A stretch of DNA of 10,153 nucleotides from Azoarcus sp. (lineage in GTDB: Bacteria > Pseudomonadota > Gammaproteobacteria > Burkholderiales > Rhodocyclaceae): positions 1-10,153 of the forward strand of contig JALNWS010000144.1 in NCBI GenBank assembly GCA_023230755.1. The letters are read 5' to 3'. Both the position numbers and the translations under genes were made by a program. Each line of letters opens with the position of its first letter. The first letter of the stretch is position 1. The notes beneath the pieces are model-generated. The model did no database searches. It saw only the letters and a program-made list of their open reading frames with translations, and was not told where the DNA came from. Positions 6,329-10,153 of the stretch are shown piece by piece.

Positions 6329-7725
6329 AGCGCCACGGCGAAACCTGGCGCACCTTCCTGCAGGACGGTCTGCAGCTGGTCGAGGGCGTCACCCCTTTCC
6401 AGAGCGCGGGCCGCCTCACCCGCATCAACGGTCTGGTGATGGAAGCAGCCGGACTCAAGCTGCCGCTCGGCTCGGGCTGCAAGGTCATGGTGCCTGGCGG
6501 CGGCTATGTCGAAGCCGAAGTCGTCGGCTTCAACGGCGACCGCCTGTTCATGATGCCGACCGACGACGTATTCGGCCTTGCCCCCGGCGCCGAAGTCCTG
6601 CCGATGGAAACCAGCCAGCCCCGCCTCGTTGCCGGCAAGCCGCTCGGGCCGCGCCGCCGCGCCTCCGACCGTGCCAAGCACCTGCCGGTGGGCGACGCCC
6701 TGCTCGGACGCGTGGTCGACGGCGCGGGACGCCCGCTCGACGCCCTTGGCCCGCTGCAGACCGTCGAGACCCGTTCGCTGCAAGGGCGGCCGATCAACCC
6801 GCTCAATCGCGCACCGATCCGCGCCCCGCTCGACGTCGGCATCCGCGCCATCAACAGCCTGCTCACCATCGGGCGCGGCCAGCGTCTGGGCCTGTTCGCC
6901 GGCTCCGGCGTAGGCAAGTCGGTGCTGATCGGGATGATGGCGCGCTACACCGAAGCCGACGTCATCGTGGTCGGCCTCATCGGCGAGCGTGGTCGCGAGG
7001 TGAAGGAATTCATCGAGCACAGCCTTGGCGCGGTCGGCCTCGAACGCTCGGTGGTGGTCGCCGCCCCGGCCGACACCAGCCCGCTGATGCGGCTGCAAGG
7101 CGCGGCCTACGCCACCACCATCGCCGAGTTCTTTCGCGACCAGGGCAAACAGGTGCTGCTGGTCATGGATTCGCTTACCCGCTACGCCATGGCCCAGCGC
7201 GAGATTGCGCTGGCCATCGGCGAGCCGCCCGTCACCCGCGGCTACCCGCCATCGGTCTTCGCCCGCCTGCCGGCGCTGGTCGAACGCGCCGGCAACGGCC
7301 CCGACGGCGGCGGCTCGATCACGGCCTTCTACACCGTTCTCGCCGAAGGCGACGACCAGCAGGACCCGATCGCCGACTCCGCACGCGCGATTCTCGACGG
7401 CCACATCGTGCTCACGCGCGCACTCGCCGACCAGGGCCACTACCCTGCCATCGATGTCGAACAATCCATTTCGCGCGCCATGCACAGCATCGTCGGCGAC
7501 GAACACTTCGAGAAGGTGCGTCGGTTCAAGCAATTGTTCTCGCGCTATCAGCGCTCGCGCGACCTGATCGCGGTCGGCGCCTACCAGGCCGGGGGCGACC
7601 CGATGCTCGACCTCGCGGTCAAGGCCTACCCCAGCCTCGAGGCCTTCCTGCAGCAGCGCATTGACGAGCGCGAGGACTATATCGGCGCTGTCAATAAACT
7701 CAATCAGCTTTTCTCCGGAAACTGA
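6325..7725 (+). CDS. fliI: Flagellum-specific export ATPase FliI
   Basis: FliI is the F1-beta-like ATPase that, with FliH and FliJ, energises docking and unfolding of flagellar export substrates at the base of the type III apparatus. The 466 residues match the family. The N-terminal beta domain (about 15-95) precedes the catalytic domain. That has Walker A AGSGVGKS (192-199, K198), the GERGREV motif with the expected catalytic E221, Walker B LLVMDSLTRYA (278-288) and the conserved GEPPVTRGYPPSVF segment from 299. K198 and E221 keep the same spacing as K188 and E211 in Salmonella FliI. The start at 6325 is chosen for its ATGA overlap with fliH and nearby GGAGG; a start at 6304 would add seven residues. 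The usual next gene, fliJ, is not present: an unrelated binding-protein gene follows after 63 bases. Confidence 0.96.
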   Translation: MKRHGETWRTFLQDGLQLVEGVTPFQSAGRLTRINGLVMEAAGLKLPLGSGCKVMVPGGGYVEAEVVGFNGDRLFMMPTDDVFGLAPGAEVLPMETSQPRLVAGKPLGPRRRASDRAKHLPVGDALLGRVVDGAGRPLDALGPLQTVETRSLQGRPINPLNRAPIRAPLDVGIRAINSLLTIGRGQRLGLFAGSGVGKSVLIGMMARYTEADVIVVGLIGERGREVKEFIEHSLGAVGLERSVVVAAPADTSPLMRLQGAAYATTIAEFFRDQGKQVLLVMDSLTRYAMAQREIALAIGEPPVTRGYPPSVFARLPALVERAGNGPDGGGSITAFYTVLAEGDDQQDPIADSARAILDGHIVLTRALADQGHYPAIDVEQSISRAMHSIVGDEHFEKVRRFKQLFSRYQRSRDLIAVGAYQAGGDPMLDLAVKAYPSLEAFLQQRIDEREDYIGAVNKLNQLFSGN

Positions 7726-7740
7726 GCAGACCGCACGCGC

Positions 7741-7746
7741 TATGAT
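7741..7746 (+). promoter_or_regulatory. Possible -10 element for the BMP gene
   Basis: TATGAT differs from the sigma-70 -10 consensus at one base and would start transcription about 37 bases before the ATG at 7789. No convincing -35 lies 16-18 bases upstream, so this is weak. No terminator is visible between fliI and the BMP gene, so read-through from the flagellar operon is also possible. A short dyad (GCAGAC 7726-7731 / GTCTGC 7760-7765) brackets the element and could be an operator. Confidence 0.25.
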
Positions 7747-7775
7747 TCAGGTCAGAACTGTCTGCCAATGACCGC

Positions 7776-7781
7776 AAGGAG
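7776..7781 (+). promoter_or_regulatory. BMP-gene ribosome binding site that decides the start
   Basis: AAGGAG lies 7 bases before the ATG at 7789. An in-frame ATG at 7768 lies upstream of this site and would place it inside the coding region, so 7789 is the better start. It also puts the signal peptide right at the N-terminus. Confidence 0.7.
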
Positions 7782-7788
7782 AACCTGC

Positions 7789-8877
7789 ATGACCCAACGT
7801 CGTCAATTCATGCTCTCGGCTGCTGCCCTCGCCGTTGCCGCCACCCTGCCTTTTGGCGCACAAGCCGGGGAGCCGACCAAGGTCGGCTTCGTCTACGTCA
7901 GCCCCATCGGCGACGCAGGCTGGACCTTCCAGCACGACGAAGGCCGCAAGGAGATGGAAAAAGCGCTGGGCGACGCGGTGCAAACCAAGTACGTCGAAAA
8001 CGTCGCTGAAGGCGCCGACGCCGAGCGCGTGATCCGCGAGTTTGCCGCCAACGGCAGCAAGGTGGTGTTCGCCACCAGCTTCGGCTACATGAACTACGTC
8101 GAGCGCGTGGCCAAGCGCTTCCCCAATGTGGCGTTCATGCATGCCACCGGCTACAAGATGGGCAAGAACTTCGGCAACTACAACGCCCGCTTCTACGAAG
8201 GCCGCTATGTAACCGGCGTCATCGCCGGCAAGATGAGCAAGACCAACGTGCTCGGCTATGTCGCCGCCTTCCCCATCCCCGAAGTCCTGCAGGGCATCAA
8301 CGCCTTCACCCTCGGCGCGAAGAGCGTCAACCCCAAGGCCGAAGTGCGCGTGATCTGGACCAACGCATGGTACGACCCGGGCAAGGAGCGTGAAGCCGCC
8401 ATGACCCTGGTCAGCCAGGGTGCAGACATGCTGACCCACCACACCGACTCCACCGCTGTTGTGCAGGCCGCCGAGGAGAAAGGCGTCTACGCCTTCGGCT
8501 ACCACTCCGACATGTCGAAGTACGGCCCCAAGGCACAACTCACCGCCACCACCCACCACTGGGGTGAGTTCTACACCCGGACGGTCAAGGCGGTCGCGGC
8601 AGGCACCTGGAAGCCGGAAAGCATCTGGGGCGGCTACAAGGAGGGCATGGTCAGCCTTGCACCGCTCAGCCCGGCCGTCCCCGCCGACGTAAAGACGATG
8701 GTCACCGGCATCGAAGGCAAGCTCAAGGCCGGCACCTTCCACCCCTTCACCGGCCCGATCATCGATCAGTCCGGCAAGGAGCGTCTGGCCAAGGGTGCCG
8801 TCATCGACGACGTCGCCCTGGGCAAGATGGACTACTTCGTCGAAGGCGTCGCGTCGCGCCTGCCGAACGCAAAGTAA
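7789..8877 (+). CDS. BMP/PnrA-family periplasmic substrate-binding protein, probably purine-type
   Basis: This is a 362-residue solute-binding protein of the BMP (basic membrane protein, PnrA-like) family, which delivers ligands, often nucleosides or purines, to an ABC transporter. The mature protein starts KVGFVYVSPIGDAGW, a family-typical first strand and ligand loop, followed by QHDEGR (48-53). Later come a HHTDS segment (217-221) and a YHSDMSKYG segment, positions where this fold usually contacts ligand. The N-terminus is a signal peptide: arginines at 4-5, a hydrophobic stretch (about 8-22) and a likely AQA|G cleavage after residue 26. There is no lipobox cysteine, so it should be a soluble periplasmic protein rather than a lipoprotein. 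The RRQF arrangement resembles a twin-arginine signal, though it could be Sec-dependent. The ligand is not proven. The guanine deaminase gene just downstream suggests guanine, another purine base or a nucleoside. The cognate permease and ATPase genes are not in the window. Confidence 0.9.
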   Translation: MTQRRQFMLSAAALAVAATLPFGAQAGEPTKVGFVYVSPIGDAGWTFQHDEGRKEMEKALGDAVQTKYVENVAEGADAERVIREFAANGSKVVFATSFGYMNYVERVAKRFPNVAFMHATGYKMGKNFGNYNARFYEGRYVTGVIAGKMSKTNVLGYVAAFPIPEVLQGINAFTLGAKSVNPKAEVRVIWTNAWYDPGKEREAAMTLVSQGADMLTHHTDSTAVVQAAEEKGVYAFGYHSDMSKYGPKAQLTATTHHWGEFYTRTVKAVAAGTWKPESIWGGYKEGMVSLAPLSPAVPADVKTMVTGIEGKLKAGTFHPFTGPIIDQSGKERLAKGAVIDDVALGKMDYFVEGVASRLPNAK

Positions 8878-8884
8878 GCTGCTC

Positions 8885-8920
8885 CCTGGCGGCAGGTGCG
8901 CACATGCGCCTGCCGCCAGG
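8885..8920 (+). terminator. Strong hairpin between the BMP gene and guaD
   Basis: A perfect 12-bp inverted repeat (CCTGGCGGCAGG / CCTGCCGCCAGG) extends through four further pairs, two of them G-U, to a 16-bp stem with a CACA loop. It starts 7 bases after the BMP stop codon. No T-run follows on either strand, so it is not a standard intrinsic terminator. It may be a GC-rich terminator variant, a stem protecting the BMP transcript from 3' decay, or a way to make the binding protein more abundant than downstream products. Confidence 0.5.
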
Positions 8921-9010
8921 CAGTCCATACCAACGCATGTTCGGACCAGGGTGTTGAGCCCAGGCTGAGCCTCGGCACTGCCGCGTCCTCTCTCCATCCC
9001 TCAGCACAAA

Positions 9011-10153
9011 ATGACCGATACCCGCCGAGTACACGCCGTTCGCGGCGACCTGATCCATTTCACCGCCGATCCGGCTGACGCCGGCGACGCAGCGCTCGCG
9101 CACCTGCCCGACGGGATAATGCTGATCGTCGACGGTCATGTCAGCGAGTGCGGCCCGGCTGCAGCCATGCTGGCAAAGCTGCCCGCCGACGCGCGCATCA
9201 CCGACTACCGCGGCAAGCTCATCCTGCCCGGCTTCGTCGACACTCACATCCATTACGCCCAGACCGACATCATCGCCAGCTATGGCGAACAGTTGCTGAC
9301 CTGGCTGGAAAAATACACCTTCCCCACCGAGGCCCGCTTCGCCGACCGGGAACACGCCGGCGAGGTGGCGGATTTCTTCTGCGACGAACTGCTCAGAAAC
9401 GGCACCACCACCGCGCTGACCTTTGCCACCGTGCACCCCGCATCGGTCGACGCCCTGTTCGAAGCCGCCCGCCAGCGCCGCATGCGCATGATCGCGGGCA
9501 AGGTGCTGATGGACCGCAACTGTCCCGACTATCTCGCCGACACGGCCGATACCGGCTATGCAGAATCAAAGACCCTGATCGAGAGATGGCACGGCTGCGA
9601 CCGTCTGCAGTACGCCATCACGCCACGCTTTGCACCAACCTCGACCCGCGCACAGATGGCCCTCGCCGGCCGCCTCTTTGCCGAGCATCCCGGCGTCTAT
9701 CTGCAGTCCCACGTGGCGGAAAACCGGGGTGAAGTGGCCTGGGTGGCCGAACTCTATCCGGAAGCGCGCAGCTATCTCGACGTCTACGACCGCTACGGGC
9801 AACTCGGCGAGCGCAGCGTCTACGCGCACTGCATCTGGCTCGACGAGACCGATTGCCAGCGCATGGCGCACACCGGCTCGGCGATGAGCTTCTGCCCCAC
9901 GTCAAACCTTTTCCTGGGTTCCGGCCTGTTCGATCTCGACCGCGCTCACGACCTCGGTGTGCGCGTCGGCATCGGCACCGATGTCGGCGGCGGCACCAGC
10001 TTCTCGATGCTGCAGACGCTCAACGAGGCGTACAAGGTGCTGCAGTTGAACGGGCAGCAGCTGTCTGCCGCGCGCGCCTTCTATCTCGCCACCCTGGGTG
10101 GCGCCCGCAGCCTCTATCTTGACGACCGCATCGGCAACTTCGCCCCCGGCAAG
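9011..10153 (+). CDS. guaD: Guanine deaminase, 3' end beyond the window
   Basis: Guanine deaminase is a cytoplasmic zinc amidohydrolase that converts guanine to xanthine and ammonia, the entry step of guanine catabolism. The frame is open from 9011 to the window edge (381 residues visible). Family members are roughly 430-450, so perhaps 50-70 residues are missing. The metal ligands are visible in order: H79 and H81 in PGFVDTHIHYAQ, H234 in SHVAEN (with E237), H273 in AHCIWL and D324 in GTDVGGGTSFSML. The DTHIHYAQTDIIASYG segment and the following LLTWLEKYTFPTE are characteristic of GuaD rather than other amidohydrolases. The start ATG has no good Shine-Dalgarno, and no better in-frame start is visible just upstream. 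The preceding 133-bp gap contains the hairpin at 8885-8920 and no clear promoter. Proximity to the BMP binding protein suggests a purine-scavenging locus. Confidence 0.93.
   Translation, partial: MTDTRRVHAVRGDLIHFTADPADAGDAALAHLPDGIMLIVDGHVSECGPAAAMLAKLPADARITDYRGKLILPGFVDTHIHYAQTDIIASYGEQLLTWLEKYTFPTEARFADREHAGEVADFFCDELLRNGTTTALTFATVHPASVDALFEAARQRRMRMIAGKVLMDRNCPDYLADTADTGYAESKTLIERWHGCDRLQYAITPRFAPTSTRAQMALAGRLFAEHPGVYLQSHVAENRGEVAWVAELYPEARSYLDVYDRYGQLGERSVYAHCIWLDETDCQRMAHTGSAMSFCPTSNLFLGSGLFDLDRAHDLGVRVGIGTDVGGGTSFSMLQTLNEAYKVLQLNGQQLSAARAFYLATLGGARSLYLDDRIGNFAPGK

Noticed and set aside
5872..7533. A 553-codon minus-strand open frame opposite fliH and fliI
   Set aside because: It is antisense to two clear export-apparatus genes, with a low-complexity translation typical of GC-rich reverse frames.
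7768..7788. An upstream ATG for the BMP gene at 7768
   Set aside because: The strong AAGGAG at 7776-7781 lies downstream of it and points to 7789, which also gives a normal-length signal peptide.
7747..8997. A 416-codon minus-strand open frame opposite the BMP gene
   Set aside because: It is a shadow frame with no ribosome binding site, signal or domain evidence.

Overview
The window looks like the chromosome of a GC-rich, motile betaproteobacterium. The flagellar gene order, the FleS/FleR-type two-component pair and the protein sequences suggest the Rhodocyclales (Azoarcus/Thauera-like). That placement is inferred from recalled family resemblance, not from a search. Coding density is high and codon use looks uniform. 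I see no tRNA, rRNA, CRISPR array, insertion sequence or prophage gene.

Layout. Bases 1-74 are the tail beyond a minus-strand operon. On the minus strand, fleS (sensor kinase, about 1538-2713) and fleR (sigma-54-dependent response regulator, 75-1541) are joined by a 4-base ATGA overlap. A 160-bp divergent intergenic region (2714-2873) carries a near-consensus sigma-54 promoter reading right (2737-2753) and three perfect dyads between that promoter and the next start codon. On the plus strand, fliF (2874-4550), fliG (4547-5548), fliH (5573-6328) and fliI (6325-7725) form a tight operon with GTGA and ATGA overlaps. After a 63-bp gap comes a BMP/PnrA-family periplasmic binding protein (7789-8877). 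A strong GC-rich hairpin follows (8885-8920), and then a guanine deaminase gene (from 9011) that runs off the right edge.

How the genes work together. FleS is a soluble kinase expected to phosphorylate FleR on Asp55. FleR has an intact GAFTGA loop and is expected to activate sigma-54 RNA polymerase. The sigma-54 site in front of fliF is an obvious candidate target, so regulator and target would sit back to back. FliF (MS ring), FliG (rotor/switch), FliH (ATPase regulator/stator) and FliI (export ATPase) are middle-stage parts of the basal body and its type III export apparatus. The right end changes subject: a purine-type binding protein beside guanine deaminase suggests guanine or nucleoside scavenging. 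The transporter permease and ATPase genes are not in view.

I found no convincing new biological system. The observations most worth checking are the dyad-rich fliF leader and the unusual boundaries of the flagellar operon, with no fliE before fliF and no fliJ after fliI.
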